A stretch of DNA of 14,849 nt from an uncultured Oscillibacter sp. (GTDB lineage: Bacteria; Bacillota; Clostridia; Oscillospirales; Oscillospiraceae): positions 15,320 through 30,168 of the forward strand of contig CAJTZL010000034.1 of the NCBI GenBank assembly GCA_910583695.1, in the 5' to 3' direction. A program made the position numbers and the translations under genes. The notes beneath the pieces are model-generated. The model saw only the letters and a program-made list of their open reading frames with translations. It had not been told where the DNA came from and did not search any database. This document shows, one piece after another, positions 1 to 7,733 of this stretch; positions within the stretch are counted from its first letter, which is position 1, and every line of letters starts with the position of its first letter.

Positions 1-54
1 GTCACCTCCGGAACCTCCGTTATTTTCGTCGCCTCCGGAACCTCCGTTATTTTC
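1..54 (-). repeat. Tandem 27-bp repeat, two copies in view
   Basis: Positions 1-27 and 28-54 are identical except for one base (a at 4, g at 31). Each unit encodes ENNGGSGGD on the minus strand. The array reaches the window edge, so more copies may follow. Positions 55-81 encode a degenerate relative (GGGNTEGGE-like), which suggests that the repeat grew from a Gly/Glu-rich linker. The unit length is a multiple of three, so gain or loss of copies keeps the frame. Confidence 0.85.
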
Positions 55-207
55 GCCGCCTTCGGTGTTTCCACCGCCTTCTTCGTTCTCCTCACTGATA
101 GGAAGAGGGTTGCTACTAGTATTTTCTGCCGCCGCAGGCACGACGGCCAGGCTTGCCAACAGGCAGAGCGCCATCAGCAAGGCTAAAAATTGACTCTTTC
201 GTTTCAT
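1..207 (-). CDS. Secreted Gly/Asn/Glu-rich repeat protein, N-terminal part (cut by window edge)
   Basis: The 69 visible codons start at an ATG at 207 and run off the left edge without a stop. The protein begins with a clear Sec signal peptide: a basic start (MKRK), a hydrophobic core (about residues 7-23, FLALLMALCLLASLAVV), then PAAA-E, so signal peptidase I would cut after about residue 27. I see no lipobox. The mature part opens with a short Ser/Asn/Pro stretch and becomes low-complexity, rich in Gly, Glu and Asn, ending in two copies of ENNGGSGGD. This looks like a flexible linker or repeat region of an exported protein; its functional domain lies outside the window. Codons such as AAT, ACT and AGT are more AT-rich than those of neighbouring genes. 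A GGAAAGGA-like ribosome binding site lies about 13 nt upstream of the start, which is a little far. The function is unknown. Confidence 0.75.
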   Translation of the reverse strand, partial: MKRKSQFLALLMALCLLASLAVVPAAAENTSSNPLPISEENEEGGGNTEGGENNGGSGGDENNGGSGGD

Positions 208-238
208 GATGTATCCAGTGTCCTTTCCTCTTAAGTTT

Positions 239-254
239 TCAGGGTTGTCCCTGA
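239..254. promoter_or_regulatory. Inverted repeat at the predicted start of the secreted-protein transcript
   Basis: TCAGGG (239-244) and CCCTGA (249-254) are perfect 6-bp arms around TTGT. The repeat falls on the predicted transcription start and first leader bases of the minus-strand gene. It could be a repressor operator or a small 5' stem-loop in the mRNA. No T-run follows, so a terminator is unlikely. Confidence 0.4.
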
Positions 255-260
255 TTTTCT

Positions 261-289
261 ACTTTACCACTTTCCCGTGGAAAATACAA
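261..289 (-). promoter_or_regulatory. Likely sigma-A promoter of the secreted repeat protein
   Basis: On the minus strand there is a -35 TTGTAT (284-289), a 17-nt spacer and a -10 TAAAGT (261-266) preceded by TGG, which resembles an extended -10. Transcription would start near 254, leaving a leader of about 47 nt before the ATG at 207. The spacer contains the palindrome TTTCC-CGT-GGAAA (271-283). Inferred from consensus match only. Confidence 0.5.
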
Positions 290-394
290 GCGTTATTCGC
301 CGCCTTTCCCAGCCTGGATTTTTCCGGCGTCCGCCCCTGCACGGCGTTCCTCCAATAAAATCCGCAATGGGACACTCCCCGGGCACGCAGGTCC

Positions 395-423
395 TTGCGC
401 CCCGGCGGGGGCCCTGGTATAAT
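395..423 (+). promoter_or_regulatory. Promoter of cutC
   Basis: A perfect TATAAT (418-423) is preceded by TGG (extended -10) and, 17 nt upstream, by a weak -35 TTGCGC (395-400). Transcription would start near 430, about 30 nt before the cutC ATG. I see no recognisable copper-repressor box such as a CopY-type TACANNTGTA near it. Confidence 0.65.
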
Positions 424-460
424 GGCCCTGTGGCTGAAATGACCGGAAAGGAGCTTTGTC

Positions 461-1228
461 ATGCAATATGGATTCATCGAGGGCTGCGTGGACTCCCACG
501 CCTCCGCCCTGGCCGCCTGCCGGGGAGGAGCGGACCGGCTGGAGCTGTGCGCAAATCTCTCCATCGGGGGCACCACCCCCTCTCTGGGCCTGTTCCGGCA
601 GGTCCGGCGGGACTGCCCGGTTCCCGTCAACGTCCTCATCCGCCCCCGCTTCGGGGACTTTCTCTACGACCCGGCGGAGCTGGAGGAGATGGAGGACTGC
701 GTCCGCCGGTTCCGGGACCTGGGGGCCGACGGCGTGGTTCTGGGAGTCCTGACCCCGGAGGGGCGGCTGGACCAGGGGGCCATGGCCCGTCTGGCGGAGG
801 CCGCCGGGAACATGGAAATCACCCTGCACCGGGCCTTCGATATGACCCGGGACCCCCTGGAGGCCCTGGAGGCCGCCATTGCCCTGGGCTGCCGGACCAT
901 CCTCACCTCCGGCCAGGAGCAGGACGTCCTGGCCGGGGCGGAGACCCTGAGGACCCTCCGGCAGAGGGCGGCGGGCCGGGTGGAGATCATGGCGGGCTGC
1001 GGCGTCCGGGCGGGGAACATCCGGGATATCCACACGCGGACCGGGGTGCGTGTCTTTCACACCTCCGGGCGGCGGGGCCCCGTGGAAAGCGGCATGGTCT
1101 ACCGGAGGGCCGAGGTGTCCATGGGTCTGCCCTCCCTGCCGGAGTATGAGCTCTGGCGGACCGACGAGGCGGAGTTCCGGGCCTGCGCGGAGGCGGTCCA
1201 CGCCCTTGCGCCTCTCCCCCAGGCATGA
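461..1228 (+). CDS. cutC: CutC family protein
   Basis: This 255-residue TIM-barrel protein matches the CutC family along its length (E. coli CutC is about 248 residues). Hallmarks are GGADRLELC (22-30), GGTTPSLG (36-43), LIRPRFGDF (59-67), TLHRAFDMT, TILTSGQ and an IMAGCGVRAGNI strand near the C-terminus. CutC was first linked to copper tolerance in E. coli, but its biochemical activity is unsettled and it is not clearly a copper carrier. The start is well supported: ATG at 461 with AAAGGAG (447-453) seven bases upstream and its own extended -10 promoter. It is the only plus-strand gene here and converges on groEL, sharing a bidirectional terminator. No copper pump or chaperone gene is in view, so the context adds nothing about copper. 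Confidence 0.93.
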   Translation: MQYGFIEGCVDSHASALAACRGGADRLELCANLSIGGTTPSLGLFRQVRRDCPVPVNVLIRPRFGDFLYDPAELEEMEDCVRRFRDLGADGVVLGVLTPEGRLDQGAMARLAEAAGNMEITLHRAFDMTRDPLEALEAAIALGCRTILTSGQEQDVLAGAETLRTLRQRAAGRVEIMAGCGVRAGNIRDIHTRTGVRVFHTSGRRGPVESGMVYRRAEVSMGLPSLPEYELWRTDEAEFRACAEAVHALAPLPQA

Positions 1229-1233
1229 GAAAA

Positions 1234-1259
1234 GCGGCGCCCGCTTATGCGGGCGCCGC
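1234..1259. terminator. Bidirectional terminator between cutC and groEL
   Basis: A perfect 11-bp stem (GCGGCGCCCGC at 1234-1244 with its complement at 1249-1259) closes a TTAT loop. On the minus strand, TTTTCTC follows immediately (1233-1227), making a strong intrinsic terminator 7 nt after the groEL stop codon. On the plus strand the stem starts 5 nt after the cutC stop and is followed, after CGGCG, by TTTT, a weaker terminator. Confidence 0.85.
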
Positions 1260-1266
1260 CGGCGTT

Positions 1267-2889
<1,623 letters not shown>

Positions 2890-2938
2890 AATAAATCGTT
2901 ACCTCCCGATTATTTTAAATCCTATTGATGCTGCGTGC

Positions 2939-3223
2939 TTAGTCGACAATCGCCAGGATGTCGTTCTGCCGCACAACCACGTACTCAACTTCTTCCAGGG
3001 TGACTTTGGTGCCCGCGTACTGGCTGGTGATGACTTTGTCGCCGGGCTTTACGGTCATGGTGACTTCCTTGCCGTCCACGGTGCCGCCGGGGCCCACGGA
3101 GATGACTTCGGCCACGGAGGGCTTTTCCTTGGCGGAGCCGGTGAGGATGATGCCGCCCTTGGTGGTCTCCTCGGTCTCCACCATTTTCAGGATGACGCGA
3201 TCTGCAAGCGGGGTGAGTTTCAT
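2939..3223 (-). CDS. groES: Co-chaperonin GroES (10 kDa, Cpn10)
   Basis: This 94-residue protein has the normal GroES length and order: PLADRVILK at the start, the mobile loop ETTKGGIILTGSAKEKP (about 19-35) that docks on GroEL, then SVGPG, VKPGDKVI and a C-terminal strand ending in DILAIVD. It forms the heptameric lid of the GroEL cage. The start is ATG at 3223 with an ideal AAGGAGGA (3231-3238) seven bases upstream. It is the first gene of the groES-groEL operon. The leader contains the CIRCE operator, so HrcA, encoded at the other end of this window, should repress it. Confidence 0.98.
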   Translation of the reverse strand: MKLTPLADRVILKMVETEETTKGGIILTGSAKEKPSVAEVISVGPGGTVDGKEVTMTVKPGDKVITSQYAGTKVTLEEVEYVVVRQNDILAIVD

Positions 3224-3262
3224 ATTGGGTTCCTCCTTAAAATATAAAAATTTGAAAAAACG

Positions 3263-3307
3263 TAATCACTGTTAGCACTCAAATACCAGGAGTGCTAACA
3301 GTGATTA
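3263..3307. promoter_or_regulatory. Extended CIRCE operator (HrcA binding site) of groESL
   Basis: The core TTAGCACTC (3272-3280), nine bases, GAGTGCTAA (3290-3298) is an exact CIRCE element. The palindrome continues perfectly outward for nine more pairs (TAATCACTG before the left core half, CAGTGATTA after the right), so the arms are 18 bp each (3263-3280 and 3290-3307). It abuts the -10 box of the groES promoter and covers the predicted transcription start, which is the position expected of an HrcA repressor site. Confidence 0.97.
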
Positions 3308-3335
3308 TCATAGTACAGCCGTCCCCATTTGTAAA
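3307..3335 (-). promoter_or_regulatory. Sigma-A-type promoter of groESL
   Basis: On the minus strand there is a -35 TTTACA (3330-3335), a 17-nt spacer and a -10 TATGAT (3307-3312), each one base off consensus. The start would be near 3300, inside the extended CIRCE palindrome, so bound HrcA would block initiation. The leader to the groES ATG is about 77 nt. Confidence 0.8.
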
Positions 3336-3408
3336 GGGGAATTTCCGCAAAAGTTATGAAGAATTTGTAAATGTTGCCGGAACTGCCGGAGTTTGGAAAA
3401 ATTCCCCT
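3335..3408. repeat. Long-range inverted repeat flanking the region upstream of groES
   Basis: AGGGGAATTT (3335-3344) and AAATTCCCCT (3399-3408) are perfect 10-bp arms separated by 54 nt. The right arm overlaps the stop codon of the DUF6514-like gene and the left arm touches the groES -35 box. An RNA reading through from the upstream gene could pair these arms. No T-run follows the structure, so it is not a standard terminator by itself. Confidence 0.5.
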
Positions 3409-3649
3409 ATTCCAGCAGCCAGTCGTCCACCACGTCCCGCAGGGCCACGGGCGTCACGGTTCCCCGGACCAATGCCTCCGCCAGGGCCTCCACCCTCTGC
3501 CGGGAGGGACTGAGGTCCCGCACCGACGCCTCCTCGCCCTCCATCTCAATCTGGACGCCATAGGACCCGGGTTTCTCCGCCTCCTCCAGCAGGTAATAAC
3601 GCGCCTGAGACGCCCGGCACCGGGCCTCTCCCATCAACAGCTTGCGCAA
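3407..3649 (-). CDS. Small DUF6514-like protein of unknown function
   Basis: The product has 80 residues and no signal peptide or membrane segment. It carries RYYLLEEAEKPGSYGVQIEME (17-37), a Ser/Arg-containing DLSPSRQRVEALAEAL segment, and a TPVALRDVVDDWLLE C-terminus. This pattern fits my recollection of the DUF6514 family of small clostridial proteins; no function is known. The start codon is TTG at 3649, chosen because GAGGAGG lies seven bases upstream. The first ATG (codon 6) would be about 22 bases from that site. It follows the RNase M5-like gene after about 108 nt on the same strand and ends about 70 nt before the groES -35 box. No convincing terminator lies directly after it; the full CIRCE palindrome could fill that role. 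Confidence 0.65.
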   Translation of the reverse strand: MRKLLMGEARCRASQARYYLLEEAEKPGSYGVQIEMEGEEASVRDLSPSRQRVEALAEALVRGTVTPVALRDVVDDWLLE

Positions 3650-3757
3650 TCCGCCGCCTCCTCACCGGACCCGCTCTCTCCCTAAGGACTGCGGGTGTTT
3701 TCCAGCTTCAGCATAGCATACCCGGCCTGGAGAAGCCCGTCGGATTTTGTCGAAGGT

Positions 3758-4345
3758 CTACGTTTCCGCCAGCAGTGCCTCCAGCGCCTCCCGGTCAAAC
3801 AGAAGGTTCAGCGCCTCCAGCATGCCGTTGGCGGTGAGATGCTCGGGAAGGTCCAGGCGCTTCAGAAGAAGCCGCCGCCGCTCCGCGCTGCCCTCCCCGC
3901 CGGCAAGGCCCAGGGCGAAGAGGTCCGCCTTGGTCAAGTCCTCCCGCCGCTCCGGGGGGGGCTCATCCTCAAAGGTGGCCCCGGCCCGGCGGAGGGCCTC
4001 CAGCAGCACGGCGGGGGACATGCCCTCCACCCCCAGCTTGCCCTCTTTGCCGCCCTTGCGCTTCCGGCGTTCCTTCCCCTTCACGTCGGGGATATAGGCC
4101 TGCTTCACCCTGTCCTTGGGCAGGGCTCCTTTCAGGTAGTTCCGCAGAACAAAGCCCGCCCCGTCGCTGTCCGTCAGGACAATGAGGCCCCGTTTCTCCG
4201 CCAGACGGCGGAGGAAGGCCAGCTTCTCCTTGTCGTTGAACACGGCAAAGCCCCCCAGCGTCACCACCGTGGCCTCCACCACCTGGGAGAGGGTATTTTT
4301 ATCGTAGCGCCCTTCCACTACGATGACCTCCCGGATGCGCTCCAT
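3758..4345 (-). CDS. rnmV: RNase M5-like protein (Toprim domain plus DUF4093)
   Basis: The 195-residue protein opens with a Toprim fold: VIVVEGRYD (7-15) supplies the conserved Glu and LTDSDGAG (57-64) the DxD pair (D59, D61), which bind metal for phosphodiester chemistry. A basic linker follows (YIPDVKGKERRKRKGGKEGKLGVEG), then an Ala/Leu-rich helical C-terminal domain like DUF4093 of RNase M5. In B. subtilis, RNase M5 trims 5S rRNA precursors together with ribosomal protein L18. Clostridial relatives are divergent, so the substrate here is inferred. The start is ATG at 4345, four bases after the holA stop codon, with its ribosome binding site (GAGGAG) inside the end of holA, which indicates translation coupled to holA. 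Confidence 0.75.
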   Translation of the reverse strand: MERIREVIVVEGRYDKNTLSQVVEATVVTLGGFAVFNDKEKLAFLRRLAEKRGLIVLTDSDGAGFVLRNYLKGALPKDRVKQAYIPDVKGKERRKRKGGKEGKLGVEGMSPAVLLEALRRAGATFEDEPPPERREDLTKADLFALGLAGGEGSAERRRLLLKRLDLPEHLTANGMLEALNLLFDREALEALLAET

Positions 4346-4349
4346 CCCC

Positions 4350-5405
4350 TCAGCTCCTCTCTGCCGCCAGCTGCACCAGCAGCAATTTCAGCTCCCCGGC
4401 GCTGTCCACGCCCCGCTCGCTCTTCATCCGGCGGTCCAGCTCCTGGCACCGGCGCACCGCCCGGGCGCACCACTCCGCCGTGGTCCGTCTGGCGGCGTTC
4501 AGCAGGAGCTTGGCGGGGTAGTCGGATTTCATGCCCCACAGCTCCATCAGCCAATAGCGGTCCTTTCCGCTGTCCAGGGCCAGCCGGGCCGTCCAGATGC
4601 GCCGCAGCTGGCTCCCCAGGGCCGCCAGGATCATAATGGGCTCCGTCTGCATCTTCAAGAGGTCCCCCAGGATGGAGGCCGCCTCATCATAGTGCCCCTG
4701 GAGCACCGCGTCGGACAGCTTGAACACCTCCGCCGACAGCACCGGGTCCGCCACGGCGTCGATGTCCGCCTGGGTGACGGTTCTGCCCTTGGCGTAGGCG
4801 GCGATTTTCTCAATCTCCGGCACCAGCCCCGTCATCAGCCCCCCGCAGGTGAAAACCAGATACTCCGCCGCCGTCCGGTCGATCTCCTTCCCCAGGGCCT
4901 TGAACCGCCGGGAAATCCAGGGCAGGAGGTCCGCGCTGGACGCCGCCGGGAACTCCACCGCCTCCACATGGGCCTCCAGGGCCTTGCACAGCTTCTTCAT
5001 GGTCTTGTTGGGCTTGTACTCCAGAGTGTCGTAGACAAAGACGAGACAGCCGTAAGGCGGCAGGTCCTCCAGCAGGGCGATGAGCTTTTCCCGCTGGTCC
5101 TCCCCCAGCTTGAAGAGGTCCCAGTCCATGACGGCGGTCAGCGTCCGCTCCGCCATCATGGGCATGGCCTCCACCGTCTCCGTCAGGGCCTGAGCCGTCA
5201 GCTCCTTCCCCTCCAGGGCGTGGTAGTTGAAGGTCTCAAAGCCCGGGGGCACCAGCTTCTTCCGCAGCTCCTCCAGGTAGTACTCCCGGAGGTAGCTCTC
5301 CTCCCCATAGAAGACATAGGCGGGGCCGATGATCCCGGCGGAGAGGTCCTCTTTGAGCTTTTGCAGGGCCGCTCCCTTCCGGGGGGCCTTTTTCTTGTCA
5401 GCCAT
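4350..5405 (-). CDS. holA: DNA polymerase III delta subunit (clamp loader)
   Basis: The 351-residue protein matches the HolA/delta family: PAYVFYGEESYLREYYLEELRK near residues 28-48, a clamp-opening region around MMAERTLTAV, then VFVYDTLEYKPNKTMKKL, a helical lid domain (ADIDAVADPVLSAEVFKLSDAVLQG) and a C-terminal collar with MILAALGSQLRRIWTARLAL. Delta lacks a working ATP site, and GEESYL replaces a Walker A loop as expected. It opens the sliding clamp during replication. The ATG at 5405 is chosen over an upstream extension because AGGAGG sits six bases before it and family similarity begins just after. It overlaps the comEC stop region by 8 nt, so comEC and holA are probably co-translated. 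Confidence 0.92.
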   Translation of the reverse strand: MADKKKAPRKGAALQKLKEDLSAGIIGPAYVFYGEESYLREYYLEELRKKLVPPGFETFNYHALEGKELTAQALTETVEAMPMMAERTLTAVMDWDLFKLGEDQREKLIALLEDLPPYGCLVFVYDTLEYKPNKTMKKLCKALEAHVEAVEFPAASSADLLPWISRRFKALGKEIDRTAAEYLVFTCGGLMTGLVPEIEKIAAYAKGRTVTQADIDAVADPVLSAEVFKLSDAVLQGHYDEAASILGDLLKMQTEPIMILAALGSQLRRIWTARLALDSGKDRYWLMELWGMKSDYPAKLLLNAARRTTAEWCARAVRRCQELDRRMKSERGVDSAGELKLLLVQLAAERS

Positions 5406-7650
5406 GGCTGTCCTCCTGATTCCAGGCGAGATGAATGGTCCCGTGCAGGTCCGTCCGGTAGATGGCACAGCCCTGCCGGGCCAGACGGAGCAGAGTTTCC
5501 TCCGTGGGGTGGCCGTAGCGGTTGGAGCCCACGCTGATGCAGGCCGTCTCCGGTTTCAGCGCCTCCAGAAGAGCCTGAGAGCATGCGTATTTGGAGCCGT
5601 GGTGCCCCGCAATCAGGGCCTCGAGGTCCGGCAGGGCGTATGTCTCCAAAAGTTTCGCCTCCGTGGCGGCATCCATATCGCCGGTGATGAGAAAATCCGC
5701 TTCCCCGGCGGAGGCCAGGACGGTCAGGCCCCGCTCGTTGTCTCCCGCTTCCCCCAGGGGCGGGTAAAGGGTCAGCGTCCCCTGCCCGAAGCCCAGGCGC
5801 TCCTCCTCCGTAACAAAGCGGACGGCCGCGCCGCGGTCCTTTGCGGCGGAGAGGACCGCGTCCCGGAGTCCCGCATCGTCCTCATCCTCCGGGACCAGCA
5901 GAGCGCCCACCTCCAGACGGGCCAAAAGGCCCGTCACGCCGGAGACGTGGTCCTGGTCGTAGTGGGTCAGCACCAGATAATCCAGGCGCTTACAGCCCAT
6001 GGCGGCCAGCTGCCGGGCGGCGGTCTCCCCGGGGTTCTTCCAGCTGTTGGCGCTGCCGCAGTCCACCAGGGCGAAGGACCCGCCGGAGGCCAGGACCACG
6101 CTCTGCCCCTGGCCCACGTCCAGAATCAGGGCGTCCAGGCCGCCTTGGTACCGGGCCTCCCCCAGCCGGACGGTCAAGGCCAGGGTCAGCGCCGCCAGCA
6201 AGGAGGCAAGCAGGTACTTCCGCCGCCCCGTGCGCCGGGAGAGATACGCGGCGGCAAAGAGCAGATAGGCATAGGCTATCCAAACCTTCAGGTAGGGATT
6301 GGCGGTGTAGACCGCGTGGCAGGGAAGACCCGAAAGGCACTTGGCGGCAGAAAGGATATACTCCGCCGCCAGCTGGGCCGGGAGGGCCAGCAGCGCCCCC
6401 AGAGGCGGGCAGAAGAAGCTGACGGACACCGACAGCAGTCCGCAGCTGAACGTCCACGCGGCCGCCCAGAGGCAGAGGGCACTGCTCAGGGGCGCGATCA
6501 GCACCAGCGCGCCGAAGTAGTAAGCCGTCAGGGGCAGGGTGAACACCATGGCTCCCATGGAGGCGGAAAAGGCGGCTGCCAGGAAGCGAAACACCTTCCC
6601 CCGTTTCTTCTCCCCGATCAGCCCCCTATAGAGCCTGGGCGTCAGCCAAAGGATGCCCGCCATGGCGGAAAACGACAGCTGCAAACCCACGGAGGCGGCG
6701 GCAAAGGGATTCGCCAGCAGAATCAGAAACAGCGCCGTCAGCAAAGAGGTGGGCCCGTCGCTCTCCCGGCGGGCCAGAATCGCCAGCAAGGGCAGAGACA
6801 GCATGACGCAGGCCCGGAGAACGGAGGGGCTTCCGCCGGTGAGGGCGGCGTAGAAGGCCAGCAGCGGGATGCCCAGCAGGGCCTGGAGCTTCCGGCTTTG
6901 CAGCAGAAAGCCCGCCAGGGCCATGAGAAAGCCGCAGTGCATGCCGGACACCGCCAGAATGTGGTTCAGCCCCGCCTCCGTGAGGGCCAGATAGGCCTCC
7001 TCGGAGACCGCACCCCGGTCCCCGGTGAGGATGGCCGTCAGAAATCCGGCGGCGTCCCCGGAGAAGAGAAGCTGGATTTGCTCCGCCAGGGCCCGGCCCG
7101 CCCGGGCGGGAAGCCAGCGGAGGCTGTTCCGGGTCCCCTCCCCGACGGCAAGCTCTCCCCGGCCATAGGCCAGGAGGAAGATCCCCTTGGAGGTGAAGGT
7201 GGTAATGTCTTCATCCCGGATACGGGCGGCGTCCCGAAATTGGGCCCGGCCGGTCACGGTCTGGCCCGGGGCCAGCTCCAGCAGCTCCTTCCCGGCGTAG
7301 AGCGCCGCCTTGCCGGGCACGCCCTCCAGCCGGACCACCGCCCGGGCGCCGAAGTCCGTCTCCACGGCGCAGCCGCAGAGGGTGGCGGTGAACTGCTCCG
7401 TCCGCTCCGCCAGGGCCTGGGCGGGCCGCTGGACCTGACGGGCGTAAAGCCAGCTCCAGCCCAGCCCCAGGGACAGCGCCGCCCAGAGAATCACCCCCCG
7501 CCGCCTCCACTCCCGGGGCAGGAACACCGACAGAAGGCCCAGGGCCAAAGCCAGCCCGGCTCCCAGCAGAATCCAGCCGCCCTGGAGAAGATATTGGGTC
7601 AGAAACACGCCCAGGGAAAAGCCCCCGGCAAAAACCGCCAGCCGCCTCAT
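5398..7650 (-). CDS. comEC: ComEC/Rec2 DNA-uptake channel protein
   Basis: The 750-residue product has the full ComEC layout. It starts with several membrane helices and a soluble N-terminal region (about 1-170). The competence-domain core follows, beginning near ILTGDRGAVSEEAYLALTEA and GLNHILAVSGMHCG (about 200-240), then multiple hydrophobic helices to about 500. A C-terminal metallo-beta-lactamase domain (about 505-750) carries LDVGQGQS, THYDQDH (about 565), ITGDMD and GHHGSK (about 682). ComEC forms the channel that takes single-stranded DNA into the cytoplasm, and the C-terminal domain is thought to degrade the other strand. The metal ligands look intact. The ATG at 7650 has GGAGGG six bases upstream. 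A longer reading from a TTG at 7770 would run through a terminator and is rejected. No comEA is in view. Confidence 0.93.
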   Translation of the reverse strand: MRRLAVFAGGFSLGVFLTQYLLQGGWILLGAGLALALGLLSVFLPREWRRRGVILWAALSLGLGWSWLYARQVQRPAQALAERTEQFTATLCGCAVETDFGARAVVRLEGVPGKAALYAGKELLELAPGQTVTGRAQFRDAARIRDEDITTFTSKGIFLLAYGRGELAVGEGTRNSLRWLPARAGRALAEQIQLLFSGDAAGFLTAILTGDRGAVSEEAYLALTEAGLNHILAVSGMHCGFLMALAGFLLQSRKLQALLGIPLLAFYAALTGGSPSVLRACVMLSLPLLAILARRESDGPTSLLTALFLILLANPFAAASVGLQLSFSAMAGILWLTPRLYRGLIGEKKRGKVFRFLAAAFSASMGAMVFTLPLTAYYFGALVLIAPLSSALCLWAAAWTFSCGLLSVSVSFFCPPLGALLALPAQLAAEYILSAAKCLSGLPCHAVYTANPYLKVWIAYAYLLFAAAYLSRRTGRRKYLLASLLAALTLALTVRLGEARYQGGLDALILDVGQGQSVVLASGGSFALVDCGSANSWKNPGETAARQLAAMGCKRLDYLVLTHYDQDHVSGVTGLLARLEVGALLVPEDEDDAGLRDAVLSAAKDRGAAVRFVTEEERLGFGQGTLTLYPPLGEAGDNERGLTVLASAGEADFLITGDMDAATEAKLLETYALPDLEALIAGHHGSKYACSQALLEALKPETACISVGSNRYGHPTEETLLRLARQGCAIYRTDLHGTIHLAWNQEDSHG

Positions 7651-7655
7651 GTTCC

Positions 7656-7676
7656 GCCCTCCGGCAGACGGAGGGC
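7656..7676 (-). promoter_or_regulatory. Hairpin burying the comEC ribosome binding site
   Basis: On the minus strand, GCCCTCCG (7669-7676), TCTGC and CGGAGGGC (7656-7663) form a perfect 8-bp stem with a 5-nt loop. The 3' arm contains GGAGGG, the comEC ribosome binding site, ending 6 bases before the ATG. The fold would hide the site and keep comEC translation low unless opened. On the plus strand a T-rich stretch follows, but no plus-strand gene precedes it. Confidence 0.6.
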
Positions 7677-7733
7677 CGCTTTCTTTTTCTTCATTCCCAT
7701 CCCCCGCCGGCCGTCGTTTCCCGATAGCGAAAA

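Larger units (their letters stand above)
208..460. other. Divergent intergenic region between the secreted protein gene and cutC
   Basis: The gap between the two divergent genes holds the leader and promoter of each (described separately) and no reading frame I would defend. The left half is AT-rich with two palindromes; the right half is GC-rich, with cutC's TATAAT embedded in it. No RNA gene or repeat beyond these is apparent. Confidence 0.6.

Noticed and set aside
1..81. CRISPR-like array
   Set aside because: The repeats are directly adjacent without spacers and lie in frame within a coding sequence.
293..1201. Minus-strand and other overlapping reading frames across cutC
   Set aside because: They are Pro/Gly/Arg-rich shadows of cutC, whose own frame has full family similarity, a ribosome binding site and a promoter.
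3371..3389. Short TGCCGGA direct repeat / CCGG stem after the DUF6514-like gene
   Set aside because: The stem is only four pairs and there is no T-run, so it is too weak to call a terminator.
3663..3757. Promoter for the DUF6514-like gene (TATGCTATGCT on the minus strand)
   Set aside because: The -10-like sequence is present, but no acceptable -35 lies 16-18 nt upstream.
5406..5468. N-terminal extension of holA by 21 codons
   Set aside because: AGGAGG six bases before ATG 5405 and the start of family similarity support the shorter protein.
7656..7683. Plus-strand intrinsic terminator (8-bp hairpin followed by a T-rich stretch)
   Set aside because: There is no plus-strand gene upstream for it to serve; the minus-strand role over the comEC ribosome binding site is more sensible.
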